33,417 nt of DNA from Chitinophaga pinensis (GCA_945873505.1 CAMCDQ010000022.1:1-33417), one strand, 5' to 3'. Shown: positions 16,137 through 27,119, numbered from the stretch's first letter. Notes: a model not told the origin generated them from the sequence alone. Numbers and translations are program-made.

Positions 16137-19100
16137 TTGTTGGTACTTGGTATTTCCCTTTCATTGCCAGTAGTTCAAACCCAAATTGGCAGATATGTCA
16201 CCGAAATGCTTCGCAAAGAGTACAAAGCAGATATTAATGTTGAGCAGGTTTCCGTTTCAATTTTTGGTGGCGTGAAACTTAAAAAAGTATTAGTTAAAGA
16301 TTATCGAAAAGATACTTTATTTTCAGCTAAAAGCATTAAATCAAATGTTTTGAGTATCCAAAAATTGTACAATGGCGATTTGCTTTTCGGTGAAATTAGA
16401 ATTGACAGTTTGTACTTTAATTTGAAAACCTATAAAGGCGAAAAAGATTCCAATGTTGATAAATTTGTTGCCTTATTTGATTCAGGGAAGCCTTCAAAGT
16501 CTAAGTTTTTGATGAAATCTAAGAATGTTTATATTTCAAATAGTACTTTTATTTTAACAGATGAAAACCATAGCGTTCCTAAGGATTTAGATTTCAAAAA
16601 ACTCAATGTTGAATTGAGTAATTTTAAAATATTTGGTCCCGAAGTAACCACAAATATTATGAAAATGTCTTTTTTAGACCATCATGGATTGTTTGTTGAA
16701 AATTTGGATGGAAAGTTCACTTATACTTTAAAACATATCAAATTAGAAAAATTGAATATTCTAACCAAAGAGTCTTTTTTGAAAGGAAATTTGGTTCTTA
16801 ATTATGACAGAAAAGATTTTGTAGATTTTAATAATAAAGTACAATTTGATATTCAACTAGATTCGGCATCGCTTGCTACCAATGATATTCGTCATTTTTA
16901 CAAAGAGTTAGGTAAAAATCAACATTTCAAATTTACGTCAATTATCAGAGGGACTTTAAACGATTTATTCGCTTCCAAATTGAATTTGGTTGACCAAAAT
17001 AATTCACAAATCATAGGAAATGTAAATTTCAGAAACCTTTTTGGAAAGCAAGGGCAAGATTTTTATATGAAAGGAAATTTCAATAAAGTGTCTTCAAATT
17101 ATAAAAATTTAACAACATTATTACCTAACATTTTAGGCAAAAAATTACCGAGTTCGCTTGGTAAATTAGGGCAGTTTAATTTGAGAGGTAAAACTGAAAT
17201 CACGACTTCTACTATCGATGCAGATTTTTATATGACAACTGCTTTGGGAAATATTCAGTCAAAATTGAGGATGACTACTATTGATGATATTGATAATGCG
17301 TCTTATTCTGGAAATGTAATTTTAGAGCAATTCAAGATTGGAAAATTCCTTTCAAAGAAAGATTTAGGAATGGTAACTTTGAATTTAGATGTTGATGGTC
17401 GAGGTTTTAAAGTTGCAAATCTGAACACCTCATTTTCTGGGGATGTTTATAAAATTAATTATAAAGGCTACAATTACACGAATATTGTTGTCAATGGTAA
17501 TTTCAAAAAGCCACTATTTAAAGGAAAAATTTATGTAAATGATCCTAATTTATTTATGGATTTTGATGGATTGGTCGATTTAGAAAAGAAAGATATCAAT
17601 TATAATTTCAATGCAAAAATTGATTATGCCAATTTAGCAAAGTTGAATTTTGTAAAATCAGATTCTATTTCAGTTTTCAAAGGCGTTATAGATATTAAGG
17701 TTGCAGGAACCAATTTAGACAATCTAAAAGGGGCTATAAATATTAAAAACACCTCGTACCAAAATGTAAAAGACACTTATTATTTTGATGATTTTGATTT
17801 GAAATCCAGTTTTGATGAAAATAATATTAGAACTATTTCTATAAATTCCCCAGATATTGTTCAAGGAAAAGTAGTTGGAAAATTTCAAATTGATCAACTT
17901 CAAAAGATGATTGAAAATTCATTGGGAAGTCTTTATGCCAATTATTTCCCCAACAAAGTGGTAAAAGGGCAGTTCTTGAAATTTGATTTTTCAGTTTATA
18001 ATAAAATCATCGAAGTTTTCTTTCCGGGTATTTCGTTGGCACCAAATACAGTACTTCAAGGCTCTATAAATTCTGATAATAACGATTTTAAATTCAATTT
18101 TAATTCGCCGCAAATTTCAGCGTTTGAGAATTATTTTGACAAGATAAATATTCGAGTTGACAATAAAAATCCTCTGTACAATGCTTATATTGAAATGGAT
18201 AGCATTAAAACTAAGAATTATAAGATTTCCGATTTCAGTTTGATAAATGTAACTCAAAAAGATACTCTACACATTAGAACAGAATTTAAAGGTGGTAATA
18301 AAGCCGATGATTATTATAAATTAAACCTCTTTCATACGATTGATAAACAAAATAATAATGTTGTTGGGGTTCAAAAATCAGAGATAAAATTTAAAGATTA
18401 TTTGTGGTTTTTAAACGAAAATGAGAATAGTCGAAACAAAATTATATTTGATAAAGAACTTAAGAATTTTACAATTGATGATATTGTTTTATCACACGAA
18501 AATCAAAAAATAGATCTTAAGGGTTTTTTAAAAGGAGCGGATACGAAAGATTTAAATTTAAATTTCAATAATATTGATATCAACAAATTAACACCCGATA
18601 TTCCAAATTTTACATTTAATGGAATTTTGAATGGAAGTGTCAATTTGAAACAACTAAACAAAATTTATCAACCCAATGCAGCTTTGTACATTGATAGCTT
18701 AAGTGTAAATAAAGTAGTTTTAGGTAAATTGAATTTAGATGTTTCAGGCGATGATAGTTTGAAAAAGTTTTATGTAAACGCTTCAATTCAAAATGAAAAT
18801 GTAGAATCTTTCAATGCAAAAGGAGATTTTACAATTGAAAATGAGCAAACCACAACAAATTTAGATTTGAGGTTTAACCGATTTAACTTAGGTATTTTAG
18901 GTTTAATTGGAGGTGACATAATTACAAATATTAAAGGTTTTGCCTCAGGAAGTACAAATATTGAAGGACTTTTGTCAGATCCAAAGGTTAACGGAAGAAT
19001 GTATTTGGACGATTCTGGAATATCGATACCCTATATGAATGTGAATTATGAATTTGAAAATAAATCAGTTGTTGATATTACTGAGAGTTTATTTATTGTT

Positions 19101-20576
19101 AGAAATGCTGCAATTATAGATTCTAAATATAAATCTACAGGAATTTTAGATGGCAGGGTTCGACATAATAAATTTTCAGATTGGGTTTTGGATTTAAAAA
19201 TAAAATCGAATCGATTTTTAGCTTTAGATACACAAGATAGGGAAGATACAGCCTATTTCGGAACGGCTTTTATAGACGGAACCGCTTCTATAAGTGGACC
19301 TACAAGTGGGTTGTTAATAAAAATTGATGCGAAATCTGAAAAAGGTACAGCAATAAAAATACCAATTAATGATGCGGATGCCGTTGGGACAAATGATTAT
19401 ATTCATTTTTTAACAACAAAAGAGAAATACAATCTTGGGAAAGGGGTTGTTGATAAAACTAGAAACTACAACGGATTAGAATTAAAGTTCAATTTAGACA
19501 TCAATCAAAATGCAGAAATTGAAGTAATTTTAAATAGAAATTCAGGACACGGAATGAAAGGTCGTGGAAACGGAAATCTACTATTAGAAATAAACACTCT
19601 AGGAAAATTCATTATGACTGGGGATTTCCAAGTATATGAAGGAACTTACAATTTTAAATATGGTGGTCTTATTGATAAGAAATTTAAAGTAAAAAAATTC
19701 GGTTCTATTGTTTGGGAAGGTGATCCGCTTCGTGCCATTTTGAATTTAGAGGCGGTATATGAAACTACAGCAAATCCAGCAGTTTTATTAGAAAATCCTT
19801 CTTTAAATAAAAAAGTACCTGTTGAAGTCGTCATTGGAATAAAAGGGAATTTGAGCAATCCCGAACCTGATTTTTCAATTAATTTTCCAACCGTAAGTTC
19901 GGTTCTAAAATCAGAAATTCAGTACAAATTAGATGATAAAGATACTCGGCAAAAACAAGCCTTATATTTGCTTTCATCAGGTGGCTTTTTGAGTCAAGTT
20001 GGGGTGAGTCAATCTGATTTGACTGGAAATTTGTTTGAAAAAGCAAGTGGGTTGTTCAATGATATTTTCCAAGATGATGAAGGAAAATTCAATTTAGGAA
20101 TAGATTATGTATTGGGTGACAAACGACCAGGAACAGAAACAGATGCTCGTTTTGGTCTTACAGTCTCTTCTAAAATTAATGACAGAATTACTTTTAATGG
20201 TAAGTTAGGAGTTCCCGTTGGCGGAATAAATCAATCAGCAATTGTTGGCGATGTTGAAGTTCAATATCGTGTAAATGAAGAAGGAACACTCAATTTAAGA
20301 GTATTTAACAAGGAAAATGATGTTAGTTATATTGGTCAAGGAATTGGATATACGCAAGGATTAGGGATTTCATATGAAATAGATTTTGACACCTTTAAGG
20401 AATTGGTAAATACCATTTTCAAGAAAAAAACTCCCGCTAAAAAAGTAATTCAAACGAATACTCAATTGGATTCTGATATTCCTTCAGACGGAATTATATT
20501 TAAAACTAAAAAAAACAAATCTACTAAAACTGAAAAAGCAGATATTGAAGGAGTTTTGAATAAAGATGGCGATTAA
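16137..20576 (+). CDS. tamB: TamB-family translocation/assembly protein (likely starts upstream of the first NTG codon)
   Basis: TamB is an inner-membrane-anchored periplasmic bridge protein (AsmA/DUF490 superfamily) involved in outer-membrane assembly and phospholipid transport. The chain is about 1480-1500 residues of beta-rich repeats. The C-terminal DUF490-type region spans roughly 1080-1450, including GNLLLEINTLGKFIMTGDFQ, YEGTYNFKYGGLIDKKFKVK and a beta-barrel-like end with LGIDYVLGDKRPGTETDARF. The first NTG codon is TTG 16137, which cuts the membrane helix in half. In frame upstream, after a stop at 16065-16067, codons 16083-16136 read IKKIKKIVFRSLLGLILV, a perfect cationic N-terminus plus helix start, so translation probably begins there from an AUU/AUC/AUA codon. 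Divergent from tsaD, followed by pfkA after 201 bases. Confidence 0.9.
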   Translation: MLVLGISLSLPVVQTQIGRYVTEMLRKEYKADINVEQVSVSIFGGVKLKKVLVKDYRKDTLFSAKSIKSNVLSIQKLYNGDLLFGEIRIDSLYFNLKTYKGEKDSNVDKFVALFDSGKPSKSKFLMKSKNVYISNSTFILTDENHSVPKDLDFKKLNVELSNFKIFGPEVTTNIMKMSFLDHHGLFVENLDGKFTYTLKHIKLEKLNILTKESFLKGNLVLNYDRKDFVDFNNKVQFDIQLDSASLATNDIRHFYKELGKNQHFKFTSIIRGTLNDLFASKLNLVDQNNSQIIGNVNFRNLFGKQGQDFYMKGNFNKVSSNYKNLTTLLPNILGKKLPSSLGKLGQFNLRGKTEITTSTIDADFYMTTALGNIQSKLRMTTIDDIDNASYSGNVILEQFKIGKFLSKKDLGMVTLNLDVDGRGFKVANLNTSFSGDVYKINYKGYNYTNIVVNGNFKKPLFKGKIYVNDPNLFMDFDGLVDLEKKDINYNFNAKIDYANLAKLNFVKSDSISVFKGVIDIKVAGTNLDNLKGAINIKNTSYQNVKDTYYFDDFDLKSSFDENNIRTISINSPDIVQGKVVGKFQIDQLQKMIENSLGSLYANYFPNKVVKGQFLKFDFSVYNKIIEVFFPGISLAPNTVLQGSINSDNNDFKFNFNSPQISAFENYFDKINIRVDNKNPLYNAYIEMDSIKTKNYKISDFSLINVTQKDTLHIRTEFKGGNKADDYYKLNLFHTIDKQNNNVVGVQKSEIKFKDYLWFLNENENSRNKIIFDKELKNFTIDDIVLSHENQKIDLKGFLKGADTKDLNLNFNNIDINKLTPDIPNFTFNGILNGSVNLKQLNKIYQPNAALYIDSLSVNKVVLGKLNLDVSGDDSLKKFYVNASIQNENVESFNAKGDFTIENEQTTTNLDLRFNRFNLGILGLIGGDIITNIKGFASGSTNIEGLLSDPKVNGRMYLDDSGISIPYMNVNYEFENKSVVDITESLFIVRNAAIIDSKYKSTGILDGRVRHNKFSDWVLDLKIKSNRFLALDTQDREDTAYFGTAFIDGTASISGPTSGLLIKIDAKSEKGTAIKIPINDADAVGTNDYIHFLTTKEKYNLGKGVVDKTRNYNGLELKFNLDINQNAEIEVILNRNSGHGMKGRGNGNLLLEINTLGKFIMTGDFQVYEGTYNFKYGGLIDKKFKVKKFGSIVWEGDPLRAILNLEAVYETTANPAVLLENPSLNKKVPVEVVIGIKGNLSNPEPDFSINFPTVSSVLKSEIQYKLDDKDTRQKQALYLLSSGGFLSQVGVSQSDLTGNLFEKASGLFNDIFQDDEGKFNLGIDYVLGDKRPGTETDARFGLTVSSKINDRITFNGKLGVPVGGINQSAIVGDVEVQYRVNEEGTLNLRVFNKENDVSYIGQGIGYTQGLGISYEIDFDTFKELVNTIFKKKTPAKKVIQTNTQLDSDIPSDGIIFKTKKNKSTKTEKADIEGVLNKDGD

Positions 20577-20777
20577 AACCGCTATATTTCTGACAATGAT
20601 TTTTTAATACGAAATAGTCAAAATTAAAATTGAATGCTATATAAATAGCGATGTAAGTATCCATTAGTAAAAACTTATCAACGAAATCGTTTGAATTTAA
20701 ATAAATTATTAATTTAATAAAAAATCCACTTTTTTAAAGAGTGAATTATAGTAAGTTTACATTTTAATACACAAAAA

Positions 20778-21764
20778 ATGAGTAATAAAATAAAAAAAAT
20801 AGGGGTTTTGACTTCTGGTGGAGATTCTCCTGGAATGAATGCTGCCATTCGTTCTGTTGTTAGAACTTGTGCGTATCATAACATTGAATGCATTGGTATT
20901 TATCGTGGATACGAAGGTATGATAGAAGGCGATTTCAAGGAATTGGGACCTAGAAGCGTGAATAACATTATCAATAAAGGAGGGACCATTCTAAAAACAG
21001 CTCGTTCTAAAGATTTTATGACAGTTGAAGGTAGAAAAAAAGCCCACGCAAATTTAGTGAAAGCAGGTATTGATTCACTAGTAATTATTGGTGGTGATGG
21101 AAGTTTCACGGGTGCAGAGGTTTTTAATAGTGAATTTGGTTTTCCAGTGATGGGAATTCCGGGTACTATTGACAACGACATTTTTGGAACAAGTCACACT
21201 TTAGGTTACGATACAGCATTAAACACTGTCATTGATGTAATTGATAAAATTCGTGATACTGCCAGTTCTCACAACAGATTATTCTTAGTGGAAGTTATGG
21301 GTAGAGATGCAGGTCATATTGCTTTGAATGCAGGAATTGGAGCTGGTGCTGAAGAAATTCTTATTCCAGAAGAAAATTTAGGATTAGACCGTTTGTTAGA
21401 ATCTTTAGAAAAAAGTAAAGCATCAGGAAAATCTTCAAGTATTGTTGTAATAGCTGAAGGAGATAAAATTGGTAAAAATATTTTTGAACTTAAAGATTAT
21501 GTTGAAGCAAATTTACCGGAATATGATGTTCGTGTTTCTGTATTGGGTCACATGCAACGTGGTGGTTCGCCATCTTGTTTTGATAGAGTTTTAGCAAGTA
21601 GATTGGGCGTAAAAGCGGTGGAATCATTAATAGAAGGAAAAACAAATTATATGGTTGGAATTTTGGGAGACAAAATAACGTTAACTCCACTGGAACAAGC
21701 CATAAAAGGTAATACTGAAATCGATAGAGAATTATTGAGGGTTTCAGATATAATGTCAACATAA
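20778..21764 (+). CDS. pfkA: ATP-dependent 6-phosphofructokinase
   Basis: The product catalyses the committed step of glycolysis, fructose 6-phosphate plus ATP to fructose 1,6-bisphosphate. The 328-residue length fits the short bacterial group. Motifs: GGDSPGMNAA near the N-terminus, GGDGS (105-109), PGTIDND with catalytic D132, EVMGRDAGHIA, and RGGSPSCFDR. Gly in GGDGS and in PGTIDND indicates ATP rather than pyrophosphate use. The gap gene follows after 107 bases. Near-match -7 boxes TAAGTTTA (20752-20759) and TACATTTT (20758-20765) lie just upstream, without a good TTG. Confidence 0.97.
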   Translation: MSNKIKKIGVLTSGGDSPGMNAAIRSVVRTCAYHNIECIGIYRGYEGMIEGDFKELGPRSVNNIINKGGTILKTARSKDFMTVEGRKKAHANLVKAGIDSLVIIGGDGSFTGAEVFNSEFGFPVMGIPGTIDNDIFGTSHTLGYDTALNTVIDVIDKIRDTASSHNRLFLVEVMGRDAGHIALNAGIGAGAEEILIPEENLGLDRLLESLEKSKASGKSSSIVVIAEGDKIGKNIFELKDYVEANLPEYDVRVSVLGHMQRGGSPSCFDRVLASRLGVKAVESLIEGKTNYMVGILGDKITLTPLEQAIKGNTEIDRELLRVSDIMST

Positions 21765-21790
21765 AATGGAATAATGGCTTTAAGGTATTT

Positions 21791-22876
<1,086 letters not shown>

Positions 22877-22885
22877 TATTAAAAT

Positions 22886-22916
22886 AAAATCCTCAACTAT
22901 TTTGTTTGGGGATTTT
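22886..22916 (+). terminator. Intrinsic terminator after gap
   Basis: AAAATCCTCAA (22886-22896) pairs with TTGGGGATTTT (22906-22916) over 11 bp with one T-G wobble and a 9-base loop, starting 9 bases after the gap stop. The U run is short (TTTT, then GT). Good symmetry and position support it. Confidence 0.78.
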
Positions 22917-23071
22917 GTATGTAAGTAGTAAGTGTAATAAGGTGTCGTATTTTAAAATATGTAATTTATTGTAATTCGCTGATTTTAAATAGTTTTTTAC
23001 TATTTATAGACTTTTGACTTTACGACATTAAAACTTTCGACTAACTTATTTAAGCCAAATACCTTTTAATT

Positions 23072-23920
23072 ATGAAATTATTAGTTGATAGTGGTTCTAC
23101 AAAAGCCGATTGGATCTCGATAGATAAAGCGGGAAAAATATTGTTTACAACACAAACATTAGGTTTAAATCCTGAAGTTCTTGTAAAAGAAGAAATTATC
23201 TCTCGCTTAAATGATCGTTTTGATCTTTCCCTAAACAGAGAAAATGTATCTCACTTATTTTTTTATGGTGCTGGTTGCGGAACGGATAGAATGAAAGATT
23301 TTTTGCACGGTGTATTTCAAGAATATTTCCCAAATGCTGCAATAGTGGTTCACGAAGATACGTATGCTGCGGTTTATGCAACGACGCCTAAAAATGAAAA
23401 AGCAATAGTTTGTATTTTAGGAACAGGTTCAAATTGCAGTTATTTTGACGGTACTATTTTACATCAAAAAGTACAATCTTTGGGTTACATTGCTATGGAT
23501 GATTGCAGTGGAAACCAATTTGGACGACAATTAATTCGGGATTATTATTTTGGTAAAATGCCAGCTGCTTTGGCAAATAAATTTGAAAAAGCATACGATT
23601 TAGAAGCTGATGTAATTAAACATAATTTATATAAAGAACCAAATCCAAATGCCTATATGGCAACTTTTGCAAAGTTCTTAATTCAACACAAAGACGAGGA
23701 ATATTGTCAAAAGTTGGTTAGAAAAGACATGCAAGTTTTTGTAGATAATTATATCACGCAATATGAAAATTGCAAAGAAGTTCCCGTTCATTTTATTGGG
23801 TCAATTGCTTTTTATCTCAAAGAAGAATTAAAAGAAATATTAGAATTCAATGGTTTGTCAATTGGAAATGTATTGAGAAGACCAATTGACGGTTTGATTC
23901 AATTTCATTTATTGAATTAG
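23072..23920 (+). CDS. BadF/BadG/BcrA-type ATPase, probable N-acetylglucosamine kinase
   Basis: This 282-residue protein belongs to the ASKHA superfamily; related stand-alone members phosphorylate N-acetylglucosamine. Motifs: phosphate-1 loop DSGSTKADW at the N-terminus, HEDTYAAVYA as the catalytic acidic region, phosphate-2 loop ILGTGSNCSY (about 114-123), then CSGNQFGRQL. It lacks the cysteine cluster expected of benzoyl-CoA or 2-hydroxyacyl-CoA dehydratase activators. It sits between gap and ridA, and the window also holds a NagZ-like GH3 gene, so a role in cell-wall sugar recycling is reasonable but inferred. Upstream, TAAATAG/CTATTTA (22986-23006) forms a small AT hairpin of unknown meaning. 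Confidence 0.85.
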   Translation: MKLLVDSGSTKADWISIDKAGKILFTTQTLGLNPEVLVKEEIISRLNDRFDLSLNRENVSHLFFYGAGCGTDRMKDFLHGVFQEYFPNAAIVVHEDTYAAVYATTPKNEKAIVCILGTGSNCSYFDGTILHQKVQSLGYIAMDDCSGNQFGRQLIRDYYFGKMPAALANKFEKAYDLEADVIKHNLYKEPNPNAYMATFAKFLIQHKDEEYCQKLVRKDMQVFVDNYITQYENCKEVPVHFIGSIAFYLKEELKEILEFNGLSIGNVLRRPIDGLIQFHLLN

Positions 23921-23939
23921 ATAATAGCAAAATAGTACT

Positions 23940-23958
23940 ATAAAAAACGGTTTTTTAT
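23940..23958. terminator. Possible bidirectional AT-only terminator between convergent genes
   Basis: ATAAAAAA (23940-23947) and TTTTTTAT (23951-23958) pair across a CGG loop, in the 37-base gap between the converging kinase and ridA genes. A-U-only stems are weak; the position is the main support. Confidence 0.35.
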
Positions 23959-24338
23959 TATTTTATTGCAATCATAGAAATTTCAACATTTACATTTCTA
24001 GGTAGTTTTGCAACCTGAACGGTTTCTCTTGCGGGAGCCGTTTTTTCATCAAAATAACTTCCGTAAATAGTATTTATTTTTGCAAAATCATTTATATCAG
24101 AAATGAAAATACTAGCTTTCACAACATCTGCAAAAGTCATATTCGCAGCTTCTAGAACCGCTTTCATATTTTCCATTACTTGTGTTGTTTCTATTTCAAT
24201 AGTATCCAAAACCAATTCCATTGTGGCTGGATTTAATGCGATTTGCCCAGAAGTATAAAGGGTATTATCAACTAAAACCGCTTGATTGTAAGGTCCAATT
24301 GGTGCTGGAGCTTTATCGGTGTAAATTATTGTTTTCAT
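23958..24338 (-). CDS. ridA: RidA family reactive intermediate/imine deaminase
   Basis: RidA proteins hydrolyse 2-aminoacrylate and related enamine/imine products of PLP enzymes, protecting those enzymes. The 126-residue chain matches the family length and has IIYTDKAPAPIGPYNQAV at the N-terminus, SGQIALNP, and the substrate-binding Arg in PARETVQVAKLP (R104, matching E. coli R105), followed by VNVEISMIAIK. It begins only 6 bases after the lptD stop, so it is translated from the lptD transcript. ATG start at 24338. Confidence 0.93.
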   Translation of the reverse strand: MKTIIYTDKAPAPIGPYNQAVLVDNTLYTSGQIALNPATMELVLDTIEIETTQVMENMKAVLEAANMTFADVVKASIFISDINDFAKINTIYGSYFDEKTAPARETVQVAKLPRNVNVEISMIAIK

Positions 24339-24344
24339 ATATTT

Positions 24345-27014
24345 TTATCTTAATTGTCTGTCTGGTACTGTTCTTTTTTCCCATTTAATATCACTCAAAA
24401 CACCTGATTTAATTCCAATGAAGAAACCCCAGAAGGCATTGTCTCCAAAAGGTTGCCAGTTGAAATCCATTCTCCAGCTCAATAAATCGCGTTCAAACCG
24501 TAATTGTGTATAGGTAACTCCATGTTGCACAAAATCATATCCAGAAGAAATTCCCATTTTCCATTTTGTAGTTAAATCAACATTTCCTGAAACCATTAAA
24601 GAATTTCCAACAATTTTATTTTCTCGATTGTTATTACTATAAGTCAAGGAATAAGCCAGTGTTAAATCCCAAGGCAATTTAGATTTGAAAAACTCGGTGA
24701 CGGCGTCCTCTTTATCGTCCGTATCATCAAACTGACTATCTCGCCTGTCACTGAAATCAGTATTGGTTCCGAATAAATCGTCAGTTCGTCCACCATTTCT
24801 AGCGCCTTGATCATTTTCTTTTTTCTTTTTATCATCCCCATCTTTGCTCGATAATGAATAATTAAGCGTCATGTTTGAGCTCGTCATTCTAAACAAACTT
24901 CCACCATTATTGATGTTGAAAGTATTGATTCTTCGTCCAGAATTATCAATAGCATAAGGATCTAAAGTTGTCGCGAAATTCACATTCATTTTGTTATTAA
25001 AAAAAGTAGTTCCGCCACTAATTCTCATAGGTGACCATCTTAGCGAATCGGAAGTTGCATTGTAATCTGTGTGGAAATTCAAGTTGTTCAATAACATTAT
25101 TTTCTTCGGCTCTGTCTTTGTTGAATCCCTATCGGTAACTTTGGCTTCAAATGTGTTATTTAAATCAAAACTTACCACTTTTGAATTTCCAAGTCCAGGA
25201 GCACCATAAATTCCTTTTTCAAAACGTGTATATTCCTTAATAATAGTTCCGCTACCATCTGATGCATAGGTGTCAAAATATTTTTCAAAGCTTGGTGTGA
25301 AACCAAATGAAATTCCGGGACGTATTACGTGTCGAATGGATTGAATCCGTTTTTTTTCTCCAAAATTGAACGTTCCATATATTGTAGTCCCTAAACTAGA
25401 ATTGAACGAATAGGTTCTAAAGGCATCAAAGCCATTTATATCGGTATCGATAACTTTGTTTTGAACCACATCAAAACTCTTTTTAATAGTTTTTAAATAC
25501 CAAACTTCATTATAATTTAATGATGTTGAAGCACTAAAATATTTGAATATTTTAAAATTGGTACTCAAAGGGATCGAATGTTGGAATCCTGATTGTGCCT
25601 CTTTAAACATTTGAGGTTTAAAGAAAAATTCATCTGTTGTTTCTATTCGATTATCCGCTTTTAAAGAATATTGTAAATTTATATTTTTTAAAATTCCTTT
25701 CTTAATTCCTTCTTTTGGTGCAAATGGAAAAATTCGATCTACGCTCAATTGAAGTGAAGGCAATGTCATATTTATGGATTTTGTTTGCGTGTTTTGGGAA
25801 TGTGTGGCACTCAATGACATATTTACTTGAGGAACGGAATTGAACGTTTTTGAATACGAAATAGAAGAACTTAACGTATTATTAAGCCTTGAATTATTAT
25901 TTATTTGATTGATAGATTGCTGGAAATACGTGCTACTCCCTAAATTCACAGAAGCCGAAAAACGAGAATTTGGATTCGATTTTTGATCTTTTGAATGCGA
26001 CCATTGAATATTATAAATGTTACTTTTCGAATAATCAGGGTAGCCTCTTTCACTTGAAATTAAGTTTTCAAAACGAATATTTACGTTACCTCTAAATTTA
26101 TATCGCTTGGCATAACTTGATTCTGCTCTTAGTGCATAACTACCATTGGTATAATAATCGCCTAAAAGTGCTAAATCATAACTATCGCTTAAAGCAAAAT
26201 AATATCCCCCATTTTGAAGCGAGTATCCTCTTAATCTGGTATCATTAAATGTAGGCATAATAATACCTGATTGACTCGTTTCAGACATTGGGAAAAATGC
26301 AAATGGAAGAGAAATTGGTGTTGGTACATTGGCAATTACCATGTGCGTAAAGCCAACAACAACTTTTTTTCCGGGAACAAATTTTACTTTGCTTGTTTGA
26401 AAATAATACTCAGGATTATCAATATCTTTAGAAGTAGTAAAGCGCGCACGCTTCATAAAATAAACAGAATCATTTTCTTTTTTTGTGATTTCGGCCTTTA
26501 TTCTGAACTCGTTTTGTTCAGTTCTAGAATTCCAAACTAACGCCTTTTTTGTTTTGTAATTAAATCGGATTGAATCGGGTTCAATCACATTTGAACCTTG
26601 TTTAAAAACGGGTAATTGGGTATATTTTCCTGTAGAATCCTTTATACGACCTGCATAAATTTCATTTTTTTCATAATCCAGTACAATAATTCCTGATTTT
26701 AATTCGATATCTTGATAATACAACTCAGCTTTGTCATATAAAGTCATTTGTTTGTTTTTCTGATTTGTTTTCTCATAACCAACAGCTGTTCTTTTGATTT
26801 TAGATTCAAGAAGTGCTTTTTTTGGTTTGACGCTATCTTTTTTTAGGGTATCAGAAACTTTTATCAAATCTTTTACATTAACATTTAATGTTTCCGGCTC
26901 AATTTTTGGAGCAATTTCGGTAGTTTTTTTCGGTAAATCTTGAGAATACGACTTAGCAGAACCTAGTGTTAGGAAAAAAGCTAATAAAACGATATTAAAT
27001 AAGTTTGTATGCAA
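24345..27014 (-). CDS. lptD: LptD-type LPS-assembly outer-membrane protein
   Basis: This 889-residue protein is the Bacteroidota form of the barrel that inserts lipopolysaccharide into the outer leaflet. It has a signal peptide (MHTNLFNIVLLAFFLTLGSA, then KSYSQDL), a Lys-rich linker, an OstA/LptA-like jelly-roll segment around residues 90-220 (YYQDIELKSGIIVLDYEKNE onward), and a long beta-barrel region ending VLSDIKWEKRTVPDRQLR. A charged insert of about 50 residues (KKKKENDQGARN and onward) lies in the C-terminal third. The only plausible start is TTG 27014; in-frame codons above it run to a stop at 27051-27053 without ATG or GTG. It is cotranscribed with ridA and divergent from an amidase gene, with a candidate promoter at 27086-27119. 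Confidence 0.92.
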   Translation of the reverse strand: MHTNLFNIVLLAFFLTLGSAKSYSQDLPKKTTEIAPKIEPETLNVNVKDLIKVSDTLKKDSVKPKKALLESKIKRTAVGYEKTNQKNKQMTLYDKAELYYQDIELKSGIIVLDYEKNEIYAGRIKDSTGKYTQLPVFKQGSNVIEPDSIRFNYKTKKALVWNSRTEQNEFRIKAEITKKENDSVYFMKRARFTTSKDIDNPEYYFQTSKVKFVPGKKVVVGFTHMVIANVPTPISLPFAFFPMSETSQSGIIMPTFNDTRLRGYSLQNGGYYFALSDSYDLALLGDYYTNGSYALRAESSYAKRYKFRGNVNIRFENLISSERGYPDYSKSNIYNIQWSHSKDQKSNPNSRFSASVNLGSSTYFQQSINQINNNSRLNNTLSSSISYSKTFNSVPQVNMSLSATHSQNTQTKSINMTLPSLQLSVDRIFPFAPKEGIKKGILKNINLQYSLKADNRIETTDEFFFKPQMFKEAQSGFQHSIPLSTNFKIFKYFSASTSLNYNEVWYLKTIKKSFDVVQNKVIDTDINGFDAFRTYSFNSSLGTTIYGTFNFGEKKRIQSIRHVIRPGISFGFTPSFEKYFDTYASDGSGTIIKEYTRFEKGIYGAPGLGNSKVVSFDLNNTFEAKVTDRDSTKTEPKKIMLLNNLNFHTDYNATSDSLRWSPMRISGGTTFFNNKMNVNFATTLDPYAIDNSGRRINTFNINNGGSLFRMTSSNMTLNYSLSSKDGDDKKKKENDQGARNGGRTDDLFGTNTDFSDRRDSQFDDTDDKEDAVTEFFKSKLPWDLTLAYSLTYSNNNRENKIVGNSLMVSGNVDLTTKWKMGISSGYDFVQHGVTYTQLRFERDLLSWRMDFNWQPFGDNAFWGFFIGIKSGVLSDIKWEKRTVPDRQLR

Positions 27015-27034
27015 AGGTTTAAATGCTATTTTTG
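27005..27034 (+). promoter_or_regulatory. Candidate promoter of the amidase gene (inside the lptD start region)
   Basis: TTG (27005-27007) and TATTTTTG (27027-27034) are spaced by 19 bases, an exact fit to the Bacteroidota promoter. Transcription would start near 27041, leaving a leader of about 108 bases. The -33 triplet lies in the first codons of lptD. Confidence 0.6.
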
Positions 27035-27085
27035 TAAAACTATGGCTTAGTTATTGAAATTTCAAAACTACACATAATTTTCGGT

Positions 27086-27119
27086 CAAAAATAGTCAAAT
27101 AATAAATTTATAGCCTCAA
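27086..27119 (-). promoter_or_regulatory. Candidate promoter of lptD-ridA
   Basis: On the minus strand TTG (27119-27117) and TATTTTTG (27093-27086) are 23 bases apart, at the long end of the allowed spacing; the -7 octamer is an exact match and identical to that of the amidase promoter. Start would be near 27079, giving a 65-base leader that is antisense to the amidase leader over about 38 bases. Confidence 0.5.

Noticed and set aside
22986..23006. TAAATAG/CTATTTA hairpin upstream of the sugar kinase
   Set aside because: Seven AT-dominated base pairs with a T-rich loop are common by chance in this DNA; no promoter or ATG relation supports an operator.
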